Assembly: GCA_015179125.1 (NCBI GenBank)
Contig: WHVA01000183.1
Location: 1-64,000 of the forward strand
Direction of reading: 5' to 3'
Source: Gautieria morchelliformis
Taxonomy: Eukaryota; Basidiomycota; Agaricomycetes; Gomphales; Gomphaceae
DNA: 64,000 bases
Part shown: piece after piece, positions 22,005 through 31,991 of the stretch
How the letters are laid out: each line of letters opens with the position of its first letter
Position numbering within the stretch: the first letter of the stretch is position 1
Program-made: the position numbers and the translations under genes
Notes under the pieces: model-generated
The model's input: the letters and a program-made list of their open reading frames with translations, nothing else
The model's database searches: none
Told to the model about the DNA's origin: nothing

Positions 22005-22689
22005 TTCCTGTCAGCATTGCATGATATGTTGCACAATGAGGTCCTCAAAAAGGGCTACAATGCTGAGTCCAGCTCAATCGAGCAGCTCTTTGAAGCTGCC
22101 CGTATGATTGGAGAAGCATCCCAGTACAATCAAGGGATGCGCCGGGCAGAAACTGCGGCCGTAATGGCCATCACATCACAGCTTGTGACAAGCAAGCTGG
22201 GCTTTAACAAACCTGCTGCCTTTCCGACTGCCTATGGCAACAAGGTCGCCGCAATCAGGTCATCTGCCTGAGATGAAGCCTCCTCAGGCGTCGGGAGCTT
22301 GGTGAAGCTGAGCTACCTGCAAAAGCTGTCTGGCCATCCCCCAGACCAGCCACAGAATGCGCACAGCAGTGAAAGCTGCTTTGAATGTGGCTAGACAAGT
22401 CACATCAAGGCGAACTGCCCACGCCTGAAGCCAAAGGTACAGACAGCAGCCATATGGCAAGACGAGGAGGAGGATCTGGAGGATCCCATCGACACCTCTC
22501 TTCAAGAGATTGAAGAGGGGGAGGGTGATCCTCAGGAAGCTGAGGATCAAGACAGGAACGGCAAGCTGACAGAGGCTTGGGAGCTGGAACCACCCCAATA
22601 CTATGATTGGGATGAGGAGATGGCAGACAATCAAACTGCCTACCAATCCAGCGCGATTAGGATCACACCGGTAGACAAGACAACCAAGG
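22005..22689 (+). pseudogene. Gypsy (family G2) gag C-terminal part with zinc knuckle
   Basis: This continues the gag cut at 17361: LSALHDMLHNEVLKKGYN, then SSIEQLFEAARMIGEASQYN. A CCHC zinc knuckle with the pattern Cys-x2-Cys-x4-His-x4-Cys lies at about 22377-22420, but codon 5 of the knuckle is TAG. An acidic tail with ELEPPQYYDWDEEMADNQTA follows, which is also found at 39710-39770 in a second copy of the family. It ends where LTR-C begins. Confidence 0.75.
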
Positions 22690-23162
22690 TGTTAAGAACG
22701 TAAGTCATACTTAAGACTCAACCCGAGGGCCGAGCCAAGGTTAACCGAAGTTCGGGAACAGAGGGCTTGGCTTCAACTTCGCAGGTTGCGCCCACTACAG
22801 TGTTCCGCCCTAATTTCGGAAAATGGATTCGGGATGGATTTGGCTGGAAGCCAAAGTTCGGAAATGAGGATCAGACAGAGGAGCGGAAGATACGAGGAAT
22901 CTAAGTCGATATCAGAACTGAGGAATTAGCGTACATGACGGGGGGTTTATATACTAATTGCAAGGAATGGAAAGAGGGCATCAATGCCCGTATCAAGCAG
23001 GAAGCAGGGTCGACGGACGATCATCAGAAATGGAACAGGACTATCTAGGAAAGGGGATCAGGGTGAATGATGAACCGATAGGGAACCTGAGTTAAGCCCA
23101 AAGGTTCCCGAGTGAGATCCAAGGCCAAGGCCTCGGGTCCGGACTCGGGAACGGGTCTTAAC
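22690..23162 (-). repeat. LTR-C copy 1 (3' LTR of a minus-strand gypsy element)
   Basis: On the minus strand it starts TGTTAAGACCCGTTCCCGAG and ends GTTCTTAACA. Immediately before it on that strand lies the purine-rich GGCCATAAGGGGGAGGTAC, a good polypurine tract. It is therefore the 3' LTR of the chromovirus whose integrase and chromodomain lie at 24.9-26.4 kb. Confidence 0.8.
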
Positions 23163-23181
23163 AGTACCTCCCCCTTATGGC
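23163..23181 (-). promoter_or_regulatory. Polypurine tract of the LTR-C element
   Basis: On the minus strand the bases read GGCCATAAGGGGGAGGTAC directly upstream of the LTR start TGTTAAG. The same block is present at 37735-37753 next to LTR-C copy 2. It primes plus-strand DNA synthesis in LTR retroelements. Confidence 0.65.
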
Positions 23182-23291
23182 CGAACCCATGAGGCCATAA
23201 GTGAGATCCCGGAGATTGCTGGAACGGGGGTATTACATAAGCTTTGTTTCGCATCTCTTTTTCTGCTTCTTCCCAGCATCTTCAATTTCTC

Positions 23292-24665
23292 ATGTCAGAA
23301 ATCCAAGACGCCCAAGAGCCCACAGTTGAGGAACTCGACGCAGAACTTGAGCGCAAGGAATGAGAGGCAGAGAAGAGGAGGGAGGAGTTGAAGGAGAAGT
23401 GTCGCCTCGCCCAGGAGCACAAGGACGTGGCAGATAAAAAGAGGAAGGAGGGCAAGGCCCGGAAGGTGAAAGAAGCCGAGGAGGAACGGGAACGGCAATG
23501 CAAAGCGAAAGCTGAGGAGGAAAAGCGCAAGGCGTGGGAAGCTGAGGAAGAAGCGAGGAGGACCCGGGAAGCCGAAGAAGAGGCTCGGGAGGCCAAGGCC
23601 CGAGAGGCCAAGAAGAAGGCCCGAGAGGAGGAGGCCAAGGAAGCCGAGGTAGCTACCCATGCTCGTCTAAGACAACATCTTGACGATATGATTAAGGAGT
23701 TTCGGGAGCGGCAAGCCTTGGTTAGCCAAGAGATTCGGATCCCATCACCCGAGTTGGTGGTCGTAGATTCGGCTGCTATGAAATCGCGGATGTTAATGTC
23801 GCTGCAGGCTCGGGAGCGGAGCCAAGCGAAAACGAAGCCAAAAGCAATGGGGGTGAAGAAGCAGAAGGTGACGGAGGAGGAGTCGGAAGAAGAAGAAGTA
23901 AGTCTTCCGTTATGGATCGGCTCGGGTTCTGACTTTGGTTTTTAGGAATTCCCTTGCGACAACTGCAACAGGTGAAGAGTCCCTTGCATACAGGGGACCA
24001 ACATGGCGTGCCGAGATTGTAATGCGCGCAAGGTCCACTGCAGCTTTACTAAGGGCAAACGGAAGCGCATGGTCGGGGCTGGGACCGAGGTGCCGGCAGC
24101 CAGAACGCCTAGGCTGATGCCTGTGAAGCCGACGGGAGTTAAGCCGTCAGTGGAGATTAAGGCGGGACCTTTGGGATCGGGATCTGGAAAAGGATCTGGA
24201 CTGCCTACCGAGGCCAGGCGGCCCAGGTTAACAGGCCTTTTGGGACATCAGGCCTCGGCAGCCACTCGGGAGCTTCTGGCTCAACAAAACATGCTCTTCA
24301 AGCGCATGCATGATACGCTCCAGGGGATCCTGGAGTTTGCCAAGAGAACGCATCGGCAAAACACGCATCTTAGCAAGCAGGTTCAGTGGTGGACAGGTGC
24401 AGCTGAAGAAGGCGGAGTGTGGGGTTCAGGTTCGGGTGCAGATTGGGAGGGGTTCAGGTTCGTGGGGGGATTGGGTTCGGGAAGTAGGGACAAGGGAAAG
24501 GAGAAGGAGGATAAGGAAGAGGACAGAGTGGGAACGGATATGGGTTCGGGGTCAGGAAATGGAGATGCGGATGCGGATAATACGAGGGATGGGGGTTCAG
24601 ATGCGGAGTCGGGAAATGAAGACGGAATGGATGCGGATGGGGATGCAACTATGAAAGAGGACTAG
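23292..24665 (+). pseudogene. Antisense gene of the LTR-C chromovirus: coiled-coil plus Zn2Cys6 protein, copy 1
   Basis: The gene runs opposite to the element, between its chromodomain and 3' LTR. Exon 1 (23292-23897, 202 codons) encodes MSEIQDAQEPTVEELDAELE, then a long Glu/Lys/Arg/Ala-rich coiled coil to about residue 130. A GTAAGT..TTTTAG intron (23898-23945, 48 bp) follows. Exon 2 opens with FPCDNC and a six-cysteine cluster spaced C-x2-C-x6-C-x7-C-x2-C-x6-C, the Gal4-type binuclear zinc cluster spacing, followed by KGKRKR. A Gly/Ser/Asp-rich acidic tail ends in TAG. The spliced frame is 441 codons. In-frame TGA codons lie at 23361 and 23973 (inside the cluster), so this copy is broken. 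The Zn2Cys6 identity comes from spacing alone. The role is unknown; DNA binding is an inference. Confidence 0.75.
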
Positions 24666-24926
24666 ACTACTAATGTTTTTTAAATTATTTTTGGAATAAT
24701 GTGAATCTTTTTTCTTGGTGTTTTTCTGTCTGGGTTCGGGATCAGAAACAGGAGTGATAGATGAAACAGGGTGTGAGGGGACAGATGCGGGACCGAGAAC
24801 TACAAGCGTAACTATTTGGCAAGGCGGCCGAGATAAAACATAGCAAAAGAGTGTTTGTGTCTAACTAAGAAAGTGACCATATAATGAGTGAAAGAAACGG
24901 GGAGCCGAAGCTCAGGTTCAAGGAAC

Positions 24927-25205
24927 CTATGGTCCAGGCTTGGCAGGGTAGGCTGAGTGGAAGTCAGTCACAATCTCAGATGCATGGCTGAGCTCGGTCG
25001 CGATGACCCATGACGTCTCCTCATCAGTACCTTCATAACCAGCCCAACGGACCAGGTACAGGAGGTTACAAGGTCTGTGGCGTCGGTTGATCTTGGAATC
25101 AAGGATCTCGGAAATCTCGTACTCTGTCTCACCGTCGATCTCAACTGGAGGCGGCGGAGACTGAACCCGGTTCGGAATGATGTTTGGTGATCTCGAAGGG
25201 GCCAA
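24927..25205 (-). pseudogene. Chromodomain of the LTR-C (Tf2-like) chromovirus
   Basis: The minus strand reads PPPPVEIDGETEYEISEILD, then LLYLVRWAGYEGTDEETSW and FHSAYPAKPGP. This is the chromodomain end of a Tf2-like Agaricomycete gypsy polyprotein. Upstream, HPVFHVSQLEPH-type sequence is not readable because of a frame loss near 25200. Confidence 0.85.
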
Positions 25206-26440
25206 GGTACTTTTCAGCCAGCTTCTTCAAGGGGCTGGTTGTCTGGAAGAATTGCGCTTTGACAAACGCTAAGGATCCAATTGTGAACTCGGGGCAGGAG
25301 CACGACACGCGTCAGCTGAGACCTGGTACCGAGATTGAGCGGATTTGATTTGCTCTTTCAAGGCAGCGTGAAGCTGGTCAAGGTTGACTGCGAAGTCTCA
25401 GGCCTGAGAGGAAGCGAGGTCCCTTTCAGGGTGAACTGTCAAGTTCGGGTTGCAGCCTTTGTTGGCAAAGAATGGCAAAATGCCGGTGGTGGCACTGGGA
25501 GCATTATTGTACGCAAACTTGGCAAGCGGGAGCAACTCGGACCAATTGTCTTGTTGGTAGTTGCAATATACCTGGAGATATTGTTCGAGAGTTTGATTTA
25601 CACTTCAGTTTGACCATCGCCTTTGGGGTGATAACCGGAGGTAAAATGCAAGTTGATGTCGAGAGCTTTGCCAAGGGAATGGAAAAAGTGGGATATGAAT
25701 TCCAAACCTCGGTCCGATGTCACATGGCTTGGGACACCGTGCTTTGAGAACACATGCAAGACAAACAGGCAGGCTAGGTTGGTGCAAGTGATCGTGTCGT
25801 ACGTTGGAATGAAGATGCTCTGCTTGGCAGACTACCACGAGGATCGCAGTGAATCCCGAGGATGCTGGCAACTGCTCAATGAAATCCATGGAGATAGAAT
25901 TCCAAGGTTGCTCGGGTATCGGGAGCTGCTTGAGGGTTCCATAGGGCCGGTGAGGCTGTGACTTTGAATGGGAGCAAATGGTGCAAGACTTGCAGAAGTC
26001 GATGACGAAAGACCGAATTGCGGGCCAGGTGTATTCCCGGCGGATTAGAGCAAGGGTCTTGTTTTGGCCGAAATGTCCTGAGAGTATGTGGTCATGTTTG
26101 TACTGGAGTACTCGGAGCCGGAGATCGTTGGCATCGGGAACATATATGCGGCCATCGTGGTGTAGAAAGCCGTCATTGGTTTGCATCCATCTTGGGTCGG
26201 AACTATCACCGAGATGCCGGCAGGCAATGGGGTCAGATGCCAGATTGGCTAAGATGTCGGCATGAAGCTTCTCGGAGTCCATCATAGTGCTCGCTCAGCG
26301 GATGGGTGCAAGCAGATAAGTTGCCTGAAGTGATTCCGAGAGTTGTTGATTTGTAAAAATTGGTTGGAAGTTTTGCGGATTCACCTGGCGCAGCGCACAT
26401 GTGCAAAAGATTGGCCTCCAAATCATCCCTTCATTTCCCC
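25206..26440 (-). pseudogene. Integrase and end of RNase H linker of the LTR-C chromovirus
   Basis: From right to left the minus strand gives NPQNFQPIFTNQQLSESLQA, then DGFLHHDGRIYVPDANDLRL, the zinc-binding HDHILSGHFGQNKTLALIRR and SCTICSHSKSQPHRPYG, and the core start WNSISMDFIEQLPASSGFTA with its first catalytic Asp. After FTAILVVV the frame is lost near 25800. Further integrase motifs (THVTSDRG-like, DGQTE-like, LAKFAYNN-like) can be followed in other frames to 25210. RT and everything further upstream are missing beyond ~26440. Confidence 0.8.
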
Positions 26441-27326
26441 TTGAACAATATGCAAGCCTACAGCTCAGAAAGATGATCATTGAGAACCTGGCAAAGAACA
26501 GCAATTTTCTCTACAGGCAGGTTGGATTCTGCACAGAGGGTGAGATAGTAACAGGGCAAACGAGGGTAAGACTCCATCTTCACGGTATGTTATTCCCTCA
26601 ATATTACTTTCCTAGAAACCAGCCAGGACTGGTCGGTTCAATCACCCCTCTTTAGAGACAGCCGTCCTCCATATCACATTCACTGGAACAACATTGCTTG
26701 CTGCTGCTTCACCTCGTTCGTTCTGTCCTGTACCCCTTCCAGTCATTGGTTTTGCCTGTGTGGCGTTAAGTTGGTTATTTCATTCTCTATATTCATTCTC
26801 TATATTTCGTGACTGAATTTGAACTGCAATAGATACATTATTCACTTGATGTAGAAGTTGCTACACTAGATCCCTCCAATCATGGCAAGGCACCAACACT
26901 TGAAGCGAAGACCTATGGATCACATTACACCACATAAGGTAGAGGACACCCAAAACCGACACCCCATTATATAAGCATTTGGGCACCGTCGACAATGGCT
27001 TATATGACGCAAGCCTGATCATATAATATAAATCTTTTTGCTAGAATCTTTTCCTATTCCATTGGGCTATCACTTGTTGCAGAGAATTTGTTGAAATTCT
27101 GCAAACTGACAGTAGAGTAAGCTTGACAATGTGCAGGTGATAGAAAATTTAAATTAATATTTCTATATTGGTTTTGAGTGTTTTGCAGCACTTTACATTT
27201 TCTGAGAGGACACAATTTTGCGCGTCACGTGACAACACGTGACCTCGGCTAATCCCGCTGAACATTTTTTCCTGAGCCACACAACACCATTCCTGCTCGC
27301 TGCCAGTCTCAAACTCGATCCTATAA
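26441..27326. other. No gene recognised
   Basis: AT-rich sequence without a convincing frame. An 84-codon frame starting at 26401 is probably chance. A CACGTGACAACACGTGAC motif pair at 27227-27244 could be an E-box-like site before the next gene. Confidence 0.4.
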
Positions 27327-29281
27327 TGCCTCGCAGGTCGGCTGCGGTGAAAAAAAGAATCCAGACCCTGCCAAAACTGCCGAAGTCAACAAAGACCACC
27401 ATTGAGGAGGTGCCAGATGAAGATTCAAGCTCAGATTTTATTACAGACCTGGAAGAAGACTCTGACGATGGGTGGGAGGAAGGTGATGATGAGATAATTG
27501 GGAGGTTTCAGATCCTTGAAAATGAAGGGCTTGCAGAGTGGGATGAAGATGACCTGGAGGATGACGATGAGGAAGCCGCCACAGAGATCAAAAACGACGC
27601 AGCGCTCTTACATTTTTCACAGATACTACAAGAAGCTCAAATTGTGGCTGCCACTGCTGAAAGGATGAAAGAAGCAGGCAGAAAGAGGAAGAAGCACTAC
27701 ACAAGAAGCAGCGTGAGGACAAAGCAACACTGGGCCGTGAAATGTCAAAAAATGAGGATGGCTGGGAAGGTGTTCATTTCTGACTTCTTTTGCAAGAGAG
27801 CGGAAGAAAATGAGGTGCAAGCCACGTACATCTCTTCAGATGAACCACCCGAGGCATTTTCAGAAAGCGAGTCGGAGGCTTGCACTCCGAGTCTACGGTA
27901 TACTACACCTCCAATGTCATGCAATGTAAGTCAGCTTGTAGATCACTTACTGTTGGAATTTGACCTTAGTTTTAGAGCTCAGAGTTTCAGTTTCTGAGGC
28001 CGTGGACAATGCGGGGTCAGCAAGCAGAACCCTGAGTCCCCTCCCTGCAAGTCGTATTTCTGAACTTGATCTGCATGACAACAGTGAAAAAAAATAGCAC
28101 AGACCAAGCACTAGGAGTCTTGGACTGGGGTGATTTCCCTGCCCTTCGGCGGGCTAGAGCCAAACTCACGGTCAAGAGCAAAGACAAAGCCCTGGATGTT
28201 TTTTTTGAGCATGGATTACCTCAATGTTAGGGACTTTGAACCTTTACCTAGACCCAGAGCTCTCATATACATGGAGAGAAGCCTCGTTGATTGCGGCAAA
28301 AGCAGCTGGCTGTAGTGTTTATCATGCGCAGAATGTATGGACATGGATCCACAGGTACCTGCGGACAGGAAAACTGCCGCTCCATCGTTATGGACGATAT
28401 CATTCCTCAATTCTCGAGGATGAGGACTTACAGCAATTAATCCAGCTACAGCTACAGTCAGGTGCTAAAGAAGGATATATCAAGGCCAAGGATATTGTGG
28501 ACTTCCTCAAGACTGATGAGATGCAGGAATACGTGGGTACTAAGGATATATCTGTTCGCACAGCCAGAAGGTGGCTCCACAAGCTGGACTGGCGGTATGG
28601 GCAAAAAAAAAAAACGGGATGTACATTGACGGTCATGAAAGGGAGGACATTGTTGACTACCGCAAGAAGTTTCTTGAACGATGGGCCACATATGAAAAAC
28701 GAATGGTGATCTATGACAAGGATGGAGCGATAATCTCCCAACCGGTTGGATTTGCTGTCCCAGGGGCTGCTTCTGAGTCATCCTTGTCACACATGATGAG
28801 TCGACGTTTTATGCAAACGATCGTTGGAAAACAAAATGGACACACACCAGTGAAAAGGCAACCCCAGAACGTAAAGGAGAAGGGCCATCCCTTATGGTTT
28901 CCGACTTTCTTACCCCAGAATGCGGTTGACTTATAGATTCTGACGAGTGAGTCTTCAGTTTGAGTACAGCACAAACTTACCAGAAACAAAAAAAAACAGT
29001 GAGGCACGGGTTGTCTTCAAAGCTGGCAAAAGCCACAAGGGGTGGTTCACTGCTGATGACCTGCTACAACAGGTTGAAAAGGCGGTGGATATATTTGAAT
29101 AAAAAACAAATGGGGTGTCCACAGGTCTTTTTATGTTTGACAATGCACCGAGTCATCAGAAGAGAGCCGCAGACGCACTATCAGCCCGAAAGATGATCAA
29201 AGGCCCACGTGCCATTTGGACACATCACAAAGGGGGCCCAAAGATGCGAGATGGCAGGTTTGCCATGGCGGTCATTGCCTG
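27327..29281 (+). pseudogene. DDE transposase-like gene of an Agaricomycete family, decayed
   Basis: From ATGCCTCGCAGG (27326) the first exon encodes a basic start (PRRSAAVKKRIQTLPKLPKS) and a long acidic region. After an intron the sequence reads SYTWREASLIAAKAAGCSVY, LRTGKLPLHRYGRYHSSILE, VRTARRWLHKLDWRYG and NGMYIDGHEREDIVDYRKKF. Then, in shifted frames, come THDESTFYAND, WTHTSEKATPERKGEGPSLM, GLFMFDNAPSHQKRAADALS and WTHHKGGPKMRDG. The Asp of HDEST and of FDNAPSH look like DDE catalytic positions. I recall this protein as a common repeated gene of Agaricomycetes, but its superfamily is uncertain. A run of A at 28606 and several other shifts break it, and the C-terminus is missing. Confidence 0.6.
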
Positions 29282-30119
29282 AGAGTGCAGCGAGGACATA
29301 AGTTGGGAGCATGCGTTGCAATGTGGGTCGTCAATTCCTCCGAGAGCAAGCGCGAGAGGGTGGTATTGTAATGTTTCTGGAGTGCTCTTTGTTATTGGAT
29401 TCTAGGAGGACATTGCCTAGGGGCATACATTATCATCAATGGATTATCCTCCTAAGGGCATACATCATCAGCAATGAATTATCCACCTAGGGGCACATGG
29501 CATCATCATTGACATCATTGGTGATGTATGCACTCTTAATCCAATATTCCATAGGGTTTTACCCCTGTTCACCACTGTATAAGTAGCTAGGACTTTAGCT
29601 ACAACAAATCATTGGTTTTAGCCCATTCACTCACATTGTTGAGTCCGGTTGAGTGAGTTAACAGTGTCCTCACTATCAAGTTCTTTTCCCTACATCTCCT
29701 GCGCTCGAGTTAATGCGCAGACTCCTCCAAGTCCTCCCATTTTGGCAAGGCAACGAAATAACAAAATAACACTCTTAGGCCGAGAGTTTGGCACAGGATA
29801 TATAAGTAGGAGGCCCTCGACTCTAGATAGGAAAGAAGCAGAGGACTCGCCATGTTTGGCACTTCCATCGGGCTTCCCGAGATCAATGCATGCCAGCGAG
29901 CTGCGAAGCAATGTCAAGGTTAACAGTCGCGTTGAAGTTTGAATACAAACTTACTGATTGGTTGTGCATTTCCACACTTTGTGCATGAGTGGCCATGTTG
30001 CTCGCTAATCACCCCAATTCACTAATGTAGGATACCATTGCAATATCCATGCCCTGAACTCCAAGACCAGGGCAGCAATAATCTCCACAGATTGACGACA
30101 CTCGCTTTAGCATCGTAGT
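29282..30119. repeat. Possible copia-type LTR remnant and spacer
   Basis: From about 29368 (TGTAATGTTTCTGG) to 29662 (GAGTTAACA) the sequence looks like a short LTR. It has a TATA-like CTGTATAAGTAG at 29572 and a pyrimidine-rich stretch after it. I found no clear target duplication. Near 29420-29500 the motif CCTAGGGGCATACATTATCATCA occurs in about three degenerate copies. No gene was recognised. Confidence 0.3.
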
Positions 30120-30429
30120 TCAAACTGGGATCTGTTGCTGCCACGCTCGGGGAAAGACCCTGGCTGAAAGCAGGATTAAGTACTTCCGTCGCCTGCGCGG
30201 ATAATATTTTTGCGAGGTAAATGGCAAGACGAGTTTCTCAAAAGCGGTTGTAAGAGCAAGCGCCTGGAAGTTGCCACCATGGTGCACTTGTGAGGTAGAT
30301 GGATCGAAAAGAGGACTATCCGTAGTTGAAACGAAAAGTTCAGAGTACGGAGGTAGTGGAGATATACCACGCACTTGCACTCGATTTCGACAGTGCGCAC
30401 AGCGCTCAGAACGTCCTCGATACAAGGCC

Positions 30430-31870
30430 CAATCCATTCGGGTGCAGTGCAGAGTGAATAGCGATCTTGTCGGAGCTCGTCCGCATCCTCCGCGATGGTG
30501 ACCTCATCGGCATGGGATGCTGTTGAGGAGGCAAGAGACGATGAGATAAGCAGGGTGCTTGAGGCTGGCTTCGATCTGAATCAAAGGTCGACTGTGAGTA
30601 AGATGCGATACTCGGTATGTACTACAGTACAGGACAGACCTGGCCAGGGTGTGGCCGAACGTCACTGATGAAGGGCGCGAAATTTAGCTCGAGTTTGACC
30701 GACGTTGTCGGTCGGAGGGACCGAAGTGGCTGGGCTGAAGGTTGAGCAGTGGCATATTTGCGTTTTAGTTTCCTGCGCTTGTTCCTTGAGTGCGTCGACG
30801 GCTTCCCCAAGCGCGGCGGTACAGTTGGCTGCTGCGTGCCACCGCTACTTCCATGGAAAGGTCAATTAACAGCAAAATAAGACGCAGCAACTCACGTCAC
30901 AACGACAGACGCAGCTTGCCGTCTAATGGCATGTGGAACGCCTTTTGAGTTAGGGTATGTATTATTTGAAACCTTGTAGCTAGGAAGTAACTTTGAATCT
31001 TCTGCACCAGAATCACTGGAGGACGATAAGGAGCTAGAATCCGAGGAAGAATCTGAAGAAGAGGAATCTGAAGTATAGCTTGAAGACCCGCTGTCCTCGC
31101 TGCTGATTGAGAGTCTACGACGTTTCGGTGATCCTGCGACCTCTTATAATACAAGTAAGCGAGTAGTATGGGCGCGGTGCTGTGCCAGACGCACTTTCGA
31201 GGTTCGCCTTGCGTTTCAGCGTGTCCAGCCCAGGAGATTAACTCGCGCCTTGACGTTGTCAGCGTTATGGTGTCTGCTGACACATTTCCAAATAAGCTGT
31301 ATTTGGTAACCTTTGGGTCCGATGGGCAGGGCCGATACATAACATATCTACTCGGACCCGGCACTGGTAGTCTGGTGGCTCATACACATCGCGTGTATGA
31401 GCCACACCCATCAGTGTTCGAAGGGAAGGATGGCTTGGAGGCAGTTACCTTCGACGTCGTTAATGCCGCAACTAGGGATAATCGAGTCCGTCCATGGAGT
31501 CGTTGGAGTCGTACACTACCGCGTCATAGAGTGGCATAGACTGTCAGAGGTGGCGGCTACGGAACAGCTTTGAGAACCGTGTGTTCCATGGATCGCAGGC
31601 ACGTCCACGCAGGATATCCTTAAGCTTCATACTAAAACGTCGGAATAAACGACTGTAAGGTACTCCATGGACGGCAGAATTGGCTGAGATACCGCCAATG
31701 GCTCTGAAGACGAGTTGAGTGTGACCCATCTGGTTTGTTTTTAGGGATTTCGAGCATTCTGGGTATGGGTGGATAATCGATCAGAGGCAACATGCGTGAT
31801 GCGTCGAGGCGGCTGCCGGCGACTCTCAATCGCTCATCTTGTGCTCCAGTGAGGCCTAATTTGTGTCAGG
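30430..31870 (-). CDS. Host gene candidate, possibly coilin-like, multi-exon
   Basis: The minus strand holds a Ser/Asp tract ([20 protein letters not shown], about 31080-30990) ending KLLPSYK. After an intron comes [16 protein letters not shown], and then [20 protein letters not shown] with a following [10 protein letters not shown] (30815-30640). A Ser-rich linker before a short PP..G..T..RN.RR(R/K)LKR motif recalls fungal coilins, nuclear scaffold proteins of Cajal bodies. The N-terminal exons (31870-31200) can only be joined with several assumed introns, and the C-terminus is unclear. The reading direction is supported by GT..AG borders such as GTCTGT..TCACAG near 30600-30650. The family call is an inference. 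Confidence 0.35.
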
Positions 31871-31991
31871 TTCTCAATTTCTAGTCGTACATGCCCGGTA
31901 TGGAACGTGTGCCTTCTACCAGCACATGATTTTGGTATCACATGGCCAAGTTGCTCATTACAAACCCCCCTATCAATCTTTGCTAAAAGCG

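Noticed and set aside
22690-24665. LTR-C plus the plus-strand gene as the 5' LTR and gag of a plus-strand element
   Set aside because: The sequence next to the LTR is a polypurine tract on the minus strand, and the integrase and chromodomain on the minus strand point toward it. LTR-C is therefore the 3' LTR of a minus-strand element and the gene is antisense.
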